This document shows positions 44,544 to 54,231 of a DNA stretch of 64,000 nt, in pieces. Each line of letters begins with the position of its first letter. Position 1 is the first letter of the stretch. The stretch is taken from NCBI RefSeq assembly GCF_003852545.1, contig NZ_QAJR01000015.1, forward strand, positions 1-64,000. Direction: 5' to 3'. Position numbers and translations under genes: made by a program. The DNA comes from Acidovorax sp. FJL06 (GTDB lineage: Bacteria > Pseudomonadota > Gammaproteobacteria > Burkholderiales > Burkholderiaceae_C). The notes beneath the pieces are model-generated. The model did not search any database and had not been told where the DNA came from. It saw nothing but the letters and a program-made list of their open reading frames with translations.

Positions 44544-45152
44544 ATGAGCGCATTGGAAACACAAGGCCTGGGCATGGTCCCCATGGTCATCGAGCAGTCG
44601 GGCCGTGGCGAACGGTCCTATGACATCTACTCGCGCCTGCTCAAGGAGCGCGTGATTTTTCTGGTGGGTCCGGTCAATGACCAGACCGCCAACCTGGTGG
44701 TGGCGCAGCTGCTGTTCCTGGAGAGCGAAAACCCCGACAAGGACATTTCGTTCTACATCAACTCCCCGGGCGGTTCGGTGAGCGCCGGCATGGCGATCTT
44801 TGACACCATGAACTTCATCAAGCCCGATGTCTCGACCCTGTGCACGGGCATGGCGGCCAGCATGGGCGCCTTCCTGCTGGCAGCAGGGGCCAAGGGCAAG
44901 CGTTTTGCGCTGCCCAACTCCAAGGTCATGATCCACCAGCCGCTGGGCGGCATGCAGGGCCAGGCCACCGAGATCGAGATCCACGCGCGCGAGATCCTCA
45001 AGACCCGCGAGCAGCTCAACAGCATCCTGGCCGAGCGCACGGGCCAGTCGCTGGAGAAGATCCAGCGCGACACCGAGCGCGATTATTTCCTGTCGGCCGA
45101 CGAGGCCAAGGAATACGGCCTGGTGGACCAGGTGATCAGCAAGCGCTCCTGA
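44544..45152 (+). CDS. clpP: ATP-dependent Clp protease proteolytic subunit
   Basis: A 202-residue serine peptidase forming the 14-mer Clp chamber. The catalytic triad is visible as Ser106 ([10 protein letters not shown]), His131 (VMIHQPLGG) and Asp180 (DTERDYF). ATG 44544 begins [18 protein letters not shown], the standard opening, after TGGAGA. It precedes clpX, its unfoldase partner, with a terminator between. Confidence 0.98.
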   Translation: MSALETQGLGMVPMVIEQSGRGERSYDIYSRLLKERVIFLVGPVNDQTANLVVAQLLFLESENPDKDISFYINSPGGSVSAGMAIFDTMNFIKPDVSTLCTGMAASMGAFLLAAGAKGKRFALPNSKVMIHQPLGGMQGQATEIEIHAREILKTREQLNSILAERTGQSLEKIQRDTERDYFLSADEAKEYGLVDQVISKRS

Positions 45153-45170
45153 TCGCCAAGGCTCGCACAG

Positions 45171-45204
45171 CGGCGTTTTCCCCGGGGGAAGACGCCGTTT
45201 TTTA
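45171..45204 (+). terminator. Rho-independent terminator after clpP
   Basis: CGGCGTTTTCCCC pairs with GGGGGAAGACGCCG (nearly perfect), followed by six T. It sits between clpP and clpX, so clpX probably has its own promoter or relies on read-through. Confidence 0.85.
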
Positions 45205-45253
45205 TTTGGTTATCATCCCGACAACTTTCCGTACGTAACAAGGCATTGCCCCC

Positions 45254-46519
45254 ATGGCCGAGAAAAAAGGCTCTTCCAGCGAAAAAACCCTTTACTGCTC
45301 TTTCTGCGGCAAAAGCCAGCATGAAGTGAAGAAGCTGATCGCCGGCCCGTCGGTCTTTATCTGCGACGAGTGCATTGACCTGTGCAACGAGATCATTCGC
45401 GACGAACTTCCGGCCGGTGACCTGGCCCGCGAAGGCCGCAGCGACCTGCCCACGCCGGTGGAGATCAAGACCAACCTCGACAACTACGTGATTGGCCAGG
45501 AAGTGGCCAAGCGCACGCTGGCGGTGGCGGTCTACAACCACTACAAACGGCTGCGGCACAAGGACAAGGCCCACAAGGACGACGTGGAGCTGTCCAAGAG
45601 CAACATCCTGCTGATCGGGCCCACGGGCTCGGGCAAGACGCTGCTGGCCCAGACCCTGGCGCGCATGCTGGACGTGCCCTTCGTGATGGCCGACGCCACC
45701 ACCTTGACCGAAGCCGGCTATGTGGGCGAGGACGTGGAGAACATCGTCCAGAAGCTGCTGCAAAGCTGCAACTACGAGGTCGAGCGTGCCCAGCGCGGCA
45801 TTGTCTACATCGACGAGATCGACAAGATCTCGCGCAAGTCCGACAACCCCAGCATCACGCGCGACGTGTCGGGCGAGGGCGTGCAGCAGGCGCTGCTCAA
45901 GCTCATCGAAGGCACCATGGCTAGCGTGCCGCCCCAGGGCGGGCGCAAGCACCCGAACCAGGATTTCCTGCAGATCGACACGACCAACATCCTGTTCATC
46001 TGCGGCGGCGCGTTCGCGGGCCTGGAGAAGGTCATCGAGAACCGCACCGAGGCCTCGGGCATCGGCTTTGGCGCATCGGTCAAGAGCAAGAAGCAGCGTT
46101 CGCTGACCGAGGTGTTCACCGAGATCGAGCCCGAGGACCTGATCAAGTTCGGCCTCATCCCCGAGCTGGTGGGCCGCATGCCCGTGGTGACCGCGCTGGC
46201 CGAGCTGAGCGAGGATGCGCTCGTGCAGATCCTGACCGAGCCCAAGAACGCGCTCGTCAAGCAGTACAGCAAGCTGTTGTCGATGGAAGGTGTGGACCTG
46301 GAGATCCGCCCTGCGGCACTCAAGGCCATTGCCCGCAAGGCCCTGGCCCGCAAGACAGGTGCGCGCGGATTGCGCTCGATCCTGGAACAATCGCTGATCG
46401 GCACGATGTTCGACCTGCCCAATACCAGCAATGTCGAAAAGGTGGTGGTGGACGAATCCACCATCGAAGAGAACAAGCCGCCGCTGCTCGTCTACCGCGA
46501 GGCGGCCAAGAAGGCCTGA
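45254..46519 (+). CDS. clpX: ATP-dependent Clp protease ATPase subunit
   Basis: A 421-residue AAA+ unfoldase. The N-terminal zinc-binding domain has CSFC (Cys15, Cys18) and CDEC (Cys37, Cys40). Walker A GPTGSGKT is at 122-129 and Walker B is [10 protein letters not shown]. It contains the IGF-type ClpP-docking loop in [10 protein letters not shown]. It delivers tagged substrates to ClpP. Confidence 0.98.
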   Translation: MAEKKGSSSEKTLYCSFCGKSQHEVKKLIAGPSVFICDECIDLCNEIIRDELPAGDLAREGRSDLPTPVEIKTNLDNYVIGQEVAKRTLAVAVYNHYKRLRHKDKAHKDDVELSKSNILLIGPTGSGKTLLAQTLARMLDVPFVMADATTLTEAGYVGEDVENIVQKLLQSCNYEVERAQRGIVYIDEIDKISRKSDNPSITRDVSGEGVQQALLKLIEGTMASVPPQGGRKHPNQDFLQIDTTNILFICGGAFAGLEKVIENRTEASGIGFGASVKSKKQRSLTEVFTEIEPEDLIKFGLIPELVGRMPVVTALAELSEDALVQILTEPKNALVKQYSKLLSMEGVDLEIRPAALKAIARKALARKTGARGLRSILEQSLIGTMFDLPNTSNVEKVVVDESTIEENKPPLLVYREAAKKA

Positions 46520-46590
46520 GAAGGTGTGAGCGAATCCACCATGCCCGCTCGTCCCGCAAAAACGCACCCCCTCGGCGTTGCAAATGCTCG

Positions 46591-46608
46591 CCATAGCCCG
46601 AGCTATGG
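46591..46608. repeat. Short perfect hairpin, REP-like
   Basis: CCATAGC and GCTATGG form a 7-bp stem with loop CCGA. From memory similar CCATAGC/GCTATGG modules recur between genes in related bacteria; only one copy is seen here. Confidence 0.45.
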
Positions 46609-46721
46609 CTGCGCTTTGCGCCTTGATGGCGCCCGTTTGTGCGGCCCGCTCGGCCACGCCGGATTCATTCATACCTTCTGAGAAGACCGGAGCGGGCGCT
46701 CTGTTGCCGCCCCTTGAACCA

Positions 46722-46759
46722 TCAACCCTTGCGCCAGTACGGCTGCGTGCAAGGGTTGA
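46722..46759. promoter_or_regulatory. Perfect inverted repeat upstream of lon
   Basis: TCAACCCTTGC (46722-46732) and GCAAGGGTTGA (46749-46759) are exact reverse complements separated by 16 bases, with further partial pairing inside. It lies 48 bases before the lon start. It may be an operator or an mRNA leader hairpin. It does not match CIRCE (TTAGCACTC-N9-GAGTGCTAA). Confidence 0.6.
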
Positions 46760-46807
46760 AAATCCCCACATGTGGAACCACTTCCACAGAGCACTTTGAG
46801 GATTTCC

Positions 46808-49240
46808 ATGTCCGGACATACCCCCCTGCCAGCCACCCCCATCGACCTGCCACTGTTGCCCTTGCGCGATGTGGTGGTGTTCCCCCACATGGTGATCCCG
46901 CTCTTCGTGGGCCGTCCCAAGAGCATCAAGGCGCTTGAGATGGCCATGGAGGCCGACCGCCGCATCATGCTGGTCGCCCAGAAGGCAGCTGCCAAGGATG
47001 AGCCTTCGGTGTCGGACATGTTCGATGTCGGCTGCGTCTCCACTATCCTGCAGATGCTCAAGCTGCCCGACGGCACGGTGAAGGTGTTGGTCGAAGGGCA
47101 GCAGCGCGCGCTGGTCGCCTCCATCGACGACACCGAAACGCATTTCATGGCGACTGTTACGCCGGTCGAGGCCACGCCCGAGGCCAACAAGCCCAGCGAG
47201 ATCGAGGCCCTGCGCCGCGCGGTGATGCAGCAGTTTGACCAGTACGTCAAACTCAACAAGAAGATCCCGCCCGAGATCCTTACCTCCATTTCCAGCATCG
47301 ACGATCCCGGTCGCCTGGCCGACACCATCGCTGCCCATCTGCCGCTCAAGCTCGAAAACAAGCAGGTGGTACTGGATCTGTCGGACGTGAAGGCGCGCCT
47401 CGAAAACCTGTTCGAGCAGCTCGATCGCGAAGTCGACATCCTGAATGTCGACAAGAAGATCCGTGGCCGTGTGAAGCGCCAGATGGAGAAGAATCAGCGC
47501 GACTTCTACCTGAACGAACAGGTCAAGGCCATCCAGAAGGAACTGGGCGAGGGCGACGAAGGCGCTGACATCGAAGAGATCGAGAAGAAGATCAAGCTCG
47601 CCAAGATGCCTGCCGAAGCGCGCAAGAAGGCCGACGCAGAACTCAAGAAGCTCAAGCTCATGTCGCCCATGTCGGCCGAGGCCACCGTGGTGCGCAACTA
47701 CATCGACGTGCTCACGGCGCTTCCGTGGAGCAAGAAGACCAAGATCAAGCACGACCTGGTCAATGCCGAGGGGGTGCTCAACGAAGACCACTTTGGCCTC
47801 GACAAGGTCAAGGACCGCATCCTTGAGTACCTTGCAGTGCAGCAGCGCGTGGACAAGGTCAAGGCGCCCATCCTGTGCCTGGTGGGCCCTCCAGGTGTGG
47901 GCAAGACCTCGCTGGGGCAGTCCATTGCCAAGGCCACGGGCCGCAAGTACGTGCGCATGGCCCTGGGCGGCATGCGCGACGAGGCCGAGATCCGCGGGCA
48001 CCGCCGCACCTACATCGGTGCGCTGCCGGGCAAGGTGCTGCAGAGCCTGTCCAAGGTGGGCACGCGCAATCCGCTGTTCCTGCTGGACGAGATCGACAAG
48101 CTCGGCACCGACTTCCGCGGCGACCCATCGAGCGCGCTGCTGGAAGTGCTGGACCCCGAGCAGAACCACACTTTCGGCGACCACTACGTCGAGGTGGACT
48201 TCGACCTGTCCGACGTGATGTTCGTCGCCACGTCGAACTCGATGAACATCCCGCCGGCCCTGCTCGACCGCATGGAAGTGATCCGCCTGTCGGGTTACAC
48301 CGAGGACGAGAAGACCAGCATCGCCATGAAGTACCTGCTGCCCAAGCAGCTCAAGAACAATGGCGTGAAGGATGAGGAACTGCTGATCACCGAGCCTGCC
48401 GTGCGCGACATGGTGCGCTACTACACCCGTGAAGCCGGTGTGCGCTCGCTCGAGCGCGAGCTGTCCAAGATCTGCCGCAAGGTGGTCAAGGGCCTGCAGC
48501 TCAAGAAGCTCACGCCCCAGGTGGTGGTGACGGCGGACAACCTGCCCGACTTCCTGGGCGTGCGCAAGTACACCTATGGCCGCGCCGAGTTGCAAAACCA
48601 GGTGGGGCAGGTGGTGGGACTGGCCTGGACCGAAGTGGGCGGCGATCTGCTGACCATCGAAGCGGCCATCATGCCCGGCAAGGGCGTGATCACGCGCACC
48701 GGTTCGCTGGGCGATGTGATGAAGGAATCGGTGGAGGCCGCACGCACCGTGGTGCGCAGCCGGGCGCGCATTCTGGGCATCAAGGACGAAGCCTTCGAGA
48801 AGCGCGACATCCATATCCACGTGCCAGACGGCGCCACGCCCAAGGACGGCCCGAGCGCCGGGGCGGCGATGACCACCGCGTTTGTGTCGGCGCTCACGGG
48901 CATCCCCGTGCGCGGCGATGTGGCCATGACGGGGGAAATCACGCTGCGCGGTGAAGTCACTGCCATCGGGGGACTCAAGGAAAAGCTGCTGGCGGCGCTG
49001 CGCGGTGGCATCAAGACGGTGCTGATTCCCGAAGAAAACGTGAAGGATCTCGCCGAGATCCCGGACAACGTCAAGAGCGGGCTGGAGATCGTGCCGGTGC
49101 GCTGGATCGACAAGGTGCTGGAAGTCGCGCTGGAGAGCAAACCTGTGCCGCTGACGGATGAGGACGTGGCGGTGGTCGCAGCGGCTCCGGCCGAAAAAGC
49201 GGCCGTTGCGTCGTCAGTGGTCGATGGTTTGAAACATTGA
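46808..49240 (+). CDS. lon: Lon protease (LonA)
   Basis: An 810-residue ATP-dependent protease. The N-terminal LAN domain begins PLLPLRDVVVFPHMVIPLFVG. The AAA+ core has Walker A GPPGVGKTS and Walker B FLLDEIDK. The S16 catalytic dyad is Ser683 (PKDGPSAGAA) and Lys726 (GGLKEKLLAA). ATG 46808 has GAGG six bases upstream. Normal length. It closes the proteostasis block and precedes tRNA-Gly. Confidence 0.98.
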   Translation: MSGHTPLPATPIDLPLLPLRDVVVFPHMVIPLFVGRPKSIKALEMAMEADRRIMLVAQKAAAKDEPSVSDMFDVGCVSTILQMLKLPDGTVKVLVEGQQRALVASIDDTETHFMATVTPVEATPEANKPSEIEALRRAVMQQFDQYVKLNKKIPPEILTSISSIDDPGRLADTIAAHLPLKLENKQVVLDLSDVKARLENLFEQLDREVDILNVDKKIRGRVKRQMEKNQRDFYLNEQVKAIQKELGEGDEGADIEEIEKKIKLAKMPAEARKKADAELKKLKLMSPMSAEATVVRNYIDVLTALPWSKKTKIKHDLVNAEGVLNEDHFGLDKVKDRILEYLAVQQRVDKVKAPILCLVGPPGVGKTSLGQSIAKATGRKYVRMALGGMRDEAEIRGHRRTYIGALPGKVLQSLSKVGTRNPLFLLDEIDKLGTDFRGDPSSALLEVLDPEQNHTFGDHYVEVDFDLSDVMFVATSNSMNIPPALLDRMEVIRLSGYTEDEKTSIAMKYLLPKQLKNNGVKDEELLITEPAVRDMVRYYTREAGVRSLERELSKICRKVVKGLQLKKLTPQVVVTADNLPDFLGVRKYTYGRAELQNQVGQVVGLAWTEVGGDLLTIEAAIMPGKGVITRTGSLGDVMKESVEAARTVVRSRARILGIKDEAFEKRDIHIHVPDGATPKDGPSAGAAMTTAFVSALTGIPVRGDVAMTGEITLRGEVTAIGGLKEKLLAALRGGIKTVLIPEENVKDLAEIPDNVKSGLEIVPVRWIDKVLEVALESKPVPLTDEDVAVVAAAPAEKAAVASSVVDGLKH

Positions 49241-49326
49241 CGCAAATTTTTTTGGGGAGCCCCAAAAAATGCGCTACAATTCATTCCATCGCAGCAAACG
49301 TTGTAGAATGTAAGGCTTCGGTAAAT

Positions 49327-49402
49327 GCGGGAATAGCTCAGTTGGTAGAGCGCAACCTTGCCAAGGTTGAGGTCGAGAGTTCGAGACTCTTTTCCCGCTC
49401 CA
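49327..49402 (+). tRNA. tRNA-Gly (anticodon GCC), copy 1
   Basis: A 76-base tRNA with acceptor GCGGGAA, anticodon loop TTGCCAA giving GCC, and CCA encoded. A -10-like TACAAT at 49275-49280 and TAGAAT at 49304-49309 lie upstream. Confidence 0.97.
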
Positions 49403-49410
49403 ATTTCCAG

Positions 49411-49439
49411 AAAAAGGGAAGCGAATGCTTCCCTTTTTT
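49411..49439 (+). terminator. Rho-independent terminator after tRNA-Gly copy 1
   Basis: GGGAAGC and GCTTCCC pair perfectly around GAAT and are followed by six T, with a matching A-run before. Confidence 0.9.
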
Positions 49440-49460
49440 GTCAGAGGGATGTGAATTCCT

Positions 49461-49534
49461 GGCGCGGTAGCAAAGCGGTTATGCCCCGGATTGCAAATCC
49501 GGTTAGTCCGGTTCGACTCCGGACCGCGCCTCCA
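49461..49534 (+). tRNA. tRNA-Cys (anticodon GCA)
   Basis: A 74-base tRNA. Acceptor GGCGCGG pairs with CCGCGCC, anticodon loop ATTGCAAAT gives GCA, and CCA is encoded. It lies 22 bases after the upstream terminator. Confidence 0.97.
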
Positions 49535-49658
49535 GATACGGTCTGTACCGTTGGTGGCTCAGGATCTTTCGGGTTCTGTGCTGTGACGGAAATGAGCAAG
49601 GCTGGTAGGTGATTGGAAAAATTTTTGGTCAGCAATCGAATGAGGCCAAAAATAGCGA

Positions 49659-49664
49659 TATAAT
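49659..49664 (+). promoter_or_regulatory. -10 element for tRNA-Gly copy 2
   Basis: A consensus TATAAT 51 bases before the second tRNA-Gly. The -35 at 17-base spacing (near 49636) is poor, so this could be an extended or activated promoter. Confidence 0.5.
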
Positions 49665-49714
49665 TTGAGTCTTGCTAACAAGCACTGATGGAAACGTTAG
49701 GGCGGCAAGAAAAT

Positions 49715-49790
49715 GCGGGAATAGCTCAGTTGGTAGAGCGCAACCTTGCCAAGGTTGAGGTCGAGAGTTCGAGACTCTTTTCCCGCTCCA
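49715..49790 (+). tRNA. tRNA-Gly (anticodon GCC), copy 2
   Basis: Sequence identical to copy 1 over all 76 bases, including the four bases AAAT before it minus flanking differences. Anticodon GCC, CCA encoded. Confidence 0.97.
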
Positions 49791-49797
49791 TATTCTT

Positions 49798-49824
49798 AAA
49801 GGGAAGCTTCGGCTTCCCTTTTTT
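49798..49824 (+). terminator. Rho-independent terminator after tRNA-Gly copy 2
   Basis: GGGAAGC and GCTTCCC pair around a stable TTCG tetraloop, followed by six T. Confidence 0.92.
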
Positions 49825-49945
49825 ATTGGTGGTCCGGGCCGTGTCGTTTTTCAAGCGGCAGTCTGTGGCCAGAGATGCGACAGGGCATTGCGCGCATGCG
49901 CTGCCCGGGTTACGCTGCAACGCAGGTGTGCGCTCAGCAGCCGGC

Positions 49946-50038
49946 GCCCCGATGGTGAAATTGGTAGACACTGCGGACTTAAAATCCGCCGCTTTCCTGA
50001 AAAGGGGCGTGCCGGTTCGACCCCGGCTCGGGGCACCA
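49946..50038 (+). tRNA. tRNA-Leu (anticodon UAA)
   Basis: A 93-base class II tRNA. Acceptor GCCCCGA pairs with TCGGGGC. The anticodon loop CTTAAAA gives UAA. The variable arm is long, and CCA is encoded. It is slightly longer than most leucine tRNAs. Confidence 0.94.
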
Positions 50039-50051
50039 CTACGATTCAATC

Positions 50052-50684
50052 ATGTCAAGTTACAACGCTCCCTTTGAAATCCACGTCCACGGACAGGTCC
50101 CCTTGCGCGCTGATGCGAGTTTTGACCAGCTCCAGGAGGCCCTCAAACCCTTGTGGAAGTACGCCGGAGCCCGTTCGCTGGCCGATGGCGCGGCCAGTGC
50201 CTACGAAGAAGAGCCCGGCATCAAGTTCGATGCACAGGAGCATCTGCTGCAGATGTGCTGGACCGTGCGGGGCGATGAGGACTTTCGCCAGTCGCTCGAC
50301 GAGATGTGCATGAGCCTCAACGAGCTGGCCGAGCAGGGGGCCGCGATCGAGGTCACGTTCTACGACGCCGACTTTGACGAAGAAGAGGAAGAGCAAGGGG
50401 CCGAGTCGCGCGACGACTTTGTCATGCTGTTTGTGGGCCCCACCCCGGCCGCCATCATGCAGGTGCAGCGTGATCTGCTGGTTCAGGACGTGGTGAACAT
50501 GATGGAGCGCCACTTTGATGGCGCCGAGTTGGGGGGCGTGGTGGCTGAGATCGACAAGCTGTTCAGCCAGCGTTTTGATGCGCTGGTGAACTCGCTGGAA
50601 ATCGGCAAGCCGCCACGTGGCCCGGGTGGCCCTGCCAGCGGTCATGGCGGTGGCGGTGGCCGCCGTCCCCGCCACCTGCACTGA
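50052..50684 (+). CDS. Conserved hypothetical protein (DUF6806-like), Gly/His-rich tail
   Basis: A 210-residue soluble protein. The body (1-180) alternates strands and helices and has an acidic loop (FDEEEEEQGAESRDD, about 115-130). The last 25 residues are Gly, Arg and His rich, ending RRPRHLH, a possible metal or nucleic-acid contact. No signal or membrane segment. It begins 13 bases after tRNA-Leu. I recall a DUF6806 match but cannot confirm it. Function unknown. Confidence 0.75.
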   Translation: MSSYNAPFEIHVHGQVPLRADASFDQLQEALKPLWKYAGARSLADGAASAYEEEPGIKFDAQEHLLQMCWTVRGDEDFRQSLDEMCMSLNELAEQGAAIEVTFYDADFDEEEEEQGAESRDDFVMLFVGPTPAAIMQVQRDLLVQDVVNMMERHFDGAELGGVVAEIDKLFSQRFDALVNSLEIGKPPRGPGGPASGHGGGGGRRPRHLH

Positions 50685-50802
50685 CATCCTCTCTGCGCAA
50701 GGCGCTCGACGGAGCAGGGCGGCTGCACCGGCTTGCTGAGACCCATGTGGCCGGCACGCCTGCCCGGCCGCAGCTTTGTCACCCCGTGGCAGCCATGCCG
50801 CC

Positions 50803-51342
50803 ATGCCACTTCCTGTGATGACCTCTGACCTTCCCTACCTGCGCTCCTACCCTGCGGCCCTGCAGGAACAGGCGCGCGATCTGCTGGCGCAGGGAAAGCT
50901 GGGGGCGGTTCTGCAACGCAAGTACCCCGCAGCCCATGCCGTGCGCAGCGACAAGGCGCTGTACGACTACGCGCAGGAGCTGAAGGCGCGCTACCTGCGC
51001 AATGCGGGCACGGTCAACAAGGTGTTGTTCGACAACAAGATCCATGTGGTGCGCCATGCGCTGGGCTTGCATACCGCAGTGTCGCGTGTGCAGGGCAACC
51101 GGTTGACGGCCAAGCACGAGATCCGCATTGCCGCGATGTTCAAGCAGGCGCCGGACGAATTCCTGCGCATGATCGTTGTCCACGAACTGGCCCACCTGCG
51201 CGAGAAGGACCATGGCAAGGCCTTCTACCAGCTGTGCACCCACATGGAGCCGCAGTACCACCAGTACGAGTTCGACCTGCGCCTGTACCTGACGCATGTG
51301 GAGCATGCAGGCACCCGGCTGTGGGGCGCGGAGCTGTCTTGA
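50803..51342 (+). CDS. YgjP-like metal-dependent hydrolase (WLM/DUF45)
   Basis: A 179-residue protein. The zinc site is HELAH at about residues 126-130, with a third ligand His further along in KDHGKAFY. The downstream MEPQYHQYEFDLRLYL is conserved in YgjP-type proteins. The family resembles M48 and SprT peptidases. ATG 50803 is chosen; 50818 is also possible. It stands between a hypothetical and murI. Confidence 0.85.
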   Translation: MPLPVMTSDLPYLRSYPAALQEQARDLLAQGKLGAVLQRKYPAAHAVRSDKALYDYAQELKARYLRNAGTVNKVLFDNKIHVVRHALGLHTAVSRVQGNRLTAKHEIRIAAMFKQAPDEFLRMIVVHELAHLREKDHGKAFYQLCTHMEPQYHQYEFDLRLYLTHVEHAGTRLWGAELS

Positions 51343-51365
51343 GGGCTATGCCGCCAAGGCTTGAT

Positions 51366-51415
51366 TTGCTATTGTTTTAATAGCTTTATGGGCTTGGTGG
51401 GCGGGCGCAGAAGCC
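51366..51415 (+). repeat. Dispersed GCTAT-hairpin intergenic element, copy 4
   Basis: TTTGCTATTGTTTTAATAGC followed by GGGCTTGGTGGGCGGGCGCA and AAGCC. It lies between the YgjP-like gene and murI. Confidence 0.65.
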
Positions 51416-51430
51416 AGTTTTGGCTTTGAA

Positions 51431-52333
51431 TCAGGGCACCTGCACAGACTGGCAGCAACTCGCGGGCAGGTCCAGCCAGCGCTGCGCAGCGGCCTCCAGC
51501 ATGGTGACGGGGCCGGTGGTCAACAGCTGCACCGGGGGTGTGGCCCCAGGCGGCTGTGCAGGGGGCTGGCCTGGCGGTGTTTCCGCAGGCACACGCAGCA
51601 AGTCGGCCGCCGCCAGCAGGCGCTGTGTCTGGCGCGCCACGGGCTCGCCGGTCTCGATGAACTGCACGCCGGGCCCGACCAGCGCGCGCAGCTCATGGGC
51701 CACGAAGATGTAGTGCGTGCAGCCCAGCACCAGGGTGTCCATCTGCCCGGGCGCCGTGCCAAACGGGCCCATGGCCTCGATGTAGCGCTGGCACAGGGCG
51801 CCGGTTTCGGTGCTGCCGACGGCGGCGCCGGTGCTTTCTGGGGGCGGCTCTGGCTGCGCCACGCTGCGCTCAATGGCATGGGCCAGGCCATCGCAGGGCT
51901 GCACCACAAAATGGGCCTGGTCGGCCAGCGAGGCCATCAGCTTGCCGAACTTGGCGCTGGTGAGCGTGCCCCGGGTGCCGATCACGCCCACATGCCCTGT
52001 CTTGGTGACTGCCAGGGCGGGCTTCACGGCAGGCTCCAGGCCCACCAGGGGCAACGCGGGGTGGCGGCTGCGTACTTCATGGATGGCTGCTGCCGTGGCC
52101 GTGTTGCAGGCCACCACCAGGGCCTTGATCTGGTGCTGCTCACACAGGTACTGCGTGATGGCATGGGTGCGTGCCGCCACATAGGCGTCGCCCCGCTCGC
52201 CATAGGGCGCGTTGGCGCTGTCGGCCAGGTACACGAAACGTTCGTGGGGCATCGCGGCCAGCAGCGCGCGCAACACGCTCAGCCCACCGACGCCACTGTC
52301 AAAAACACCGATGGGAGAGGAGGCCTGTGGCAT
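51431..52333 (-). CDS. murI: Glutamate racemase
   Basis: A 300-residue enzyme making D-glutamate for peptidoglycan. It has the signature IGVFDSGVGGLSVLRAL (with the catalytic Asp region), the first cysteine in VVACNTATAAA and the second in LGCTHY. An insertion around residues 160-175 is rich in Pro and Gly. Adjacent to but opposite the YgjP-like gene. Confidence 0.95.
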   Translation of the reverse strand: MPQASSPIGVFDSGVGGLSVLRALLAAMPHERFVYLADSANAPYGERGDAYVAARTHAITQYLCEQHQIKALVVACNTATAAAIHEVRSRHPALPLVGLEPAVKPALAVTKTGHVGVIGTRGTLTSAKFGKLMASLADQAHFVVQPCDGLAHAIERSVAQPEPPPESTGAAVGSTETGALCQRYIEAMGPFGTAPGQMDTLVLGCTHYIFVAHELRALVGPGVQFIETGEPVARQTQRLLAAADLLRVPAETPPGQPPAQPPGATPPVQLLTTGPVTMLEAAAQRWLDLPASCCQSVQVP

Positions 52334-52416
52334 CAGAAACCAAGCGCTGGCAGTTGGAGTAAAGCGTGGATTGTAGGAAAGACGTGGCCACCGTGCCGGG
52401 CATGGCGGATACCCAT

Positions 52417-52439
52417 GAAAAAACCGCCCGAAGGCGGTT
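52417..52439 (-). terminator. Rho-independent terminator for the class I fumarase
   Basis: AACCGCC and GGCGGTT pair around CGAA. On the minus strand the stem is followed by a run of T. It is 54 bases beyond the fumarase stop. Confidence 0.85.
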
Positions 52440-52492
52440 GTGGCAGGGCGGTGCCCGGGAGCCGTGAACCGGCGCCGGGCGATACGCGGATC

Positions 52493-54061
52493 TCAGGCAG
52501 CCGCCACGCCAATGCCCTTGAACTCGCCCGAGGCGATGCGCTTTTGCCACTCGGCCGGGCCGGTGATGTGGGCGCTGGTGCCGCCAGCGTCCACGGCCAC
52601 GGTCACAGGCATGTCCACCACGTCGAATTCGTAGATGGCTTCCATGCCCAGGTCGGCAAAGCCCACGACCTTGGCGGTCTTGATGGCCTTGCTGACCAGG
52701 TAGGCGGCGCCGCCCACGGCCATCAGGTAGGCGCTCTGGTGCTTCTTGATGGCCTCGATGGCGACCGGGCCGCGCTCGGCCTTGCCCACCATGGCGATCA
52801 GGCCGGTCTGGGCCAGCATCATCTCGGTGAAGCCGTCCATGCGCGTGGCGGTGGTGGGGCCTGCGGGGCCCACGGCCTCGCCCTTCACGGGGTCCACGGG
52901 GCCCACGTAGTAAATGATGCGGTTGGTGAAGTCCACGGGCAGTTTTTCGCCCTTGGCCAGCATGTCCTGGATGCGCTTGTGTGCGGCATCGCGGCCGGTC
53001 AGCATCTTGCCGTTGAGCAGCAGCGTGTCGCCCGGCTTCCAGCTGGCCACTTCTTCCTTGGTCAGCGTGTCGAGGTTGACCTTCTTGCTCTTGTTGTAGT
53101 CGGGCGCCCAGTCCACGTTGGGCCACAGGTCCAGGCTGGGGGGCGTGAGGTACACGGGGCCCGAGCCGTCCATCACGAAGTGCGCGTGGCGCGTGGCGGC
53201 GCAGTTGGGGATCATCGCAATCGGTTTGCTGGCCGCGTGCGTGGGGTACATCTTGATCTTGACGTCCAGCACCGTGGTCAGGCCGCCCAGGCCTTGGGCG
53301 CCGATGCCCAGGGCGTTGACCTTTTCAAACAGCTCCAGGCGCAGCTCCTCGACCTTGTCGAGCGCGGGGCCGCCGGTCTTGGCGGCTTCGGCCTTGGCCT
53401 GCAGTTCGTACATGTCCAGGTCGTCCATCAGGCTTTCCTTGGCCATGAGCACGGCCTTTTCGGCCGTGCCGCCAATGCCAATGCCCAGCATGCCGGGCGG
53501 GCACCAGCCAGCGCCCATGGTGGGCACGGTCTTGAGTACCCAGTCCACCACGTTGTCGCCGGGGTTGAGCATGTACATCTTGGACTTGTTCTCCGAGCCG
53601 CCGCCCTTGGCCGCCACGGTGATGTCCACGGTGCTGCCGGGCACGATCTCGGTGAAGATCACGGCGGGGGTGTTGTCCTTGGTGTTCTTGCGGGCGAACT
53701 GCGGGTCGGCCACGACCGAGGCGCGCAGGGTGTTGTCGGGGTGGTTGTAGCCCCGGCGCACGCCTTCGTTGATGGCGTCGTCCAGGCTGCCGGTGAAGCC
53801 CTCCCAGCGCACGTCCATGCCCACTTTCAGGAAGACGTTGACGATGCCGGTGTCCTGGCAGATGGGGCGCTGGCCGGTGGCGCTCATCTTGCTGTTGGTC
53901 AGGATCTGCGCGATCGCATCCTTGGCCGCTGGGCTCTTCTCGCGCTCGTAGGCGCGGGCCAGGTGGGCGATGTAGTCGGTGGGGTGGTAGTAGCTGATGT
54001 ACTGCAGCGCGCCGGCAATGGATTCGATCAGGTCTTCTTGGCGAATGGTCGTCGTGGTCAT
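52493..54061 (-). CDS. Class I fumarate hydratase (iron-sulfur)
   Basis: A 522-residue enzyme of the [4Fe-4S] fumarase/dehydratase class that hydrates fumarate to malate. Conserved parts are [35 protein letters not shown] and the C-terminal domain with [33 protein letters not shown]. Cysteines in the first two regions are candidate cluster ligands. It is divergent from a class II fumarase at 54232, 170 bases away. Confidence 0.93.
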   Translation of the reverse strand: MTTTTIRQEDLIESIAGALQYISYYHPTDYIAHLARAYEREKSPAAKDAIAQILTNSKMSATGQRPICQDTGIVNVFLKVGMDVRWEGFTGSLDDAINEGVRRGYNHPDNTLRASVVADPQFARKNTKDNTPAVIFTEIVPGSTVDITVAAKGGGSENKSKMYMLNPGDNVVDWVLKTVPTMGAGWCPPGMLGIGIGGTAEKAVLMAKESLMDDLDMYELQAKAEAAKTGGPALDKVEELRLELFEKVNALGIGAQGLGGLTTVLDVKIKMYPTHAASKPIAMIPNCAATRHAHFVMDGSGPVYLTPPSLDLWPNVDWAPDYNKSKKVNLDTLTKEEVASWKPGDTLLLNGKMLTGRDAAHKRIQDMLAKGEKLPVDFTNRIIYYVGPVDPVKGEAVGPAGPTTATRMDGFTEMMLAQTGLIAMVGKAERGPVAIEAIKKHQSAYLMAVGGAAYLVSKAIKTAKVVGFADLGMEAIYEFDVVDMPVTVAVDAGGTSAHITGPAEWQKRIASGEFKGIGVAAA

Positions 54062-54231
54062 GGCGGTGGGGTTTTAAGGGAAAACGCGAACCCTTAATTA
54101 TCCCCTGCCGGGCTTGCGCGGGCCTGTCAGGGGAGAAGAGGGGTGGTGGCGCGCCGTGGCCTGCGGTGGGTATGCTGCGGTCTGGTGTTTCATTCCACTC
54201 CCATTCGCTCACCGAGCGGCAAGGCCCCACC

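Larger units (their letters stand above)
46520..46807. other. clpX-lon intergenic region
   Basis: This 288-base gap holds a perfect short hairpin CCATAGC-CCGA-GCTATGG at 46591-46608, embedded in the GCGTTGCAAATGCTCG/TGCGCTTTGCGCC context of a repeat-like element. A perfect 11-bp inverted repeat follows at 46722-46759. No gene is convincing. The lon binding site GAGG is at 46798-46801. Confidence 0.6.

Noticed and set aside
46713-46771. Sigma-32 promoter of lon
   Set aside because: CTTGAA (46713) and CCCCACAT (near 46764) are both seen but are about 45 bases apart, far from the 11-16 base spacing required.
45083-48820. Very long antisense open frame of 1245 codons across clpX and lon
   Set aside because: It lies opposite two well-recognised genes, is His/Val/Gln-rich as expected of a GC-biased shadow frame, and has no recognisable domain.
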